Both the position numbers and the translations under genes were made by a program. Source: an uncultured Pedobacter sp. (GTDB lineage Bacteria; Bacteroidota; Bacteroidia; Sphingobacteriales; Sphingobacteriaceae). From it: a stretch of DNA of 64,000 nucleotides. The notes beneath the pieces are model-generated. The model saw nothing but the letters and a program-made list of their open reading frames with translations, ran no database searches and was not told the origin of the DNA. Location: NCBI RefSeq assembly GCF_946480185.1, contig NZ_CAMLIG010000002.1, positions 1 to 64,000 of the forward strand. The letters run 5' to 3'. Of this stretch, positions 63,913 through 64,000 are shown piece after piece; position 1 is the stretch's first letter; the number at the start of each line of letters is the position of its first letter.

Positions 63913-64000
63913 ACAATGATTGAATTTTGAAATATTGAATGTGAATTTTTGAAGGATTGAATGAGAGAAGGATTGAATAACTAAATAATGGAAAATTAAA
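63913..64000. repeat. short ATTGAAT-type repeat tract at the window end
   Basis: After the pruA stop the words ATTGAA, TTGAAT and GGATTGAAT recur six times in 65 bases (for example GGATTGAATGAGAGAAGGAT). This is simple-sequence spacer DNA; I see no gene or terminator. Confidence 0.4.

Overview
The window looks like chromosomal DNA from a low-GC member of the Bacteroidota, most likely a Pedobacter-like Sphingobacteriaceae. The evidence is a SusC/SusD pair, a one-protein hybrid two-component regulator, several glycoside hydrolase families typical of the group, PorT-type outer-membrane proteins and promoters of the form TTG...TAnnTTTG. I saw no rRNA, tRNA, CRISPR array, intact insertion sequence or phage gene.

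Bases 172-33674 form a large fucose-focused polysaccharide utilization locus, all on the minus strand. From SusC outward the order is SusC, SusD, an SGNH esterase, two GH29 fucosidases, two sialate-O-acetylesterase-like enzymes and a GH95 enzyme. Upstream of SusC lie a cupin protein, a hybrid sensor/regulator, a secreted beta-helix protein, and a fucose uptake and oxidation block: an SDR dehydrogenase, a lipoprotein mutarotase, a sodium-solute symporter and an L-fuconate dehydratase. An AraC regulator, a GH141-like beta-helix enzyme with a C-terminal PDZ domain, a third GH29 and a NodB-like deacetylase complete it. There are many exo-fucosidases and esterases but no sulfatase and no recognisable endo-glycanase. 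This suggests an acetylated, fucose-rich, unsulfated glycan. Fucose would be released in the periplasm, imported and oxidised by the non-phosphorylating route, which ends in pyruvate and lactate. PEP synthase (33924-36362) could feed this back into gluconeogenesis.

Bases 36504-46098 hold a divergent AraC regulator, a GH13 alpha-glucan enzyme, an arsenic resistance operon (ArsR, DUF6428, arsenate reductase-like, ACR3) and a disturbed stretch. That stretch carries a truncated DUF2892 gene, a DUF302 gene, a second copy of the arsR 5' end and a frameshifted outer-membrane protein gene. TerC and a polyprenyl synthetase follow.

Bases 46233-63912 are mostly housekeeping or accessory single genes: an alkyltransferase-like protein, TrmB, GDP-fucose synthase, CobA, an Rdx-family protein, a thioredoxin-like protein, a SIMPL protein, Ndk, NrnA, an FKBP lipoprotein, type II NADH dehydrogenase, a MarR/ferredoxin-reductase/ferredoxin operon, a Zn/Cd P-type ATPase, a copper nitrite reductase, an S1/P1 nuclease and PruA. 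Their intergenic regions hold several diverged dispersed repeats.

The least expected items are: a predicted lipoprotein form of a sugar mutarotase; a glycine-rich repeat inserted in SusD; an orphan signal-peptide ORF left by a deleted gene; two diverged copies of a structured intergenic element; a Cys-Cys C-terminus shared by three proteins of the arsenic locus; and a duplicated ribosome-binding region before the FKBP gene. All family assignments come from reading motifs by eye; no database search was run.
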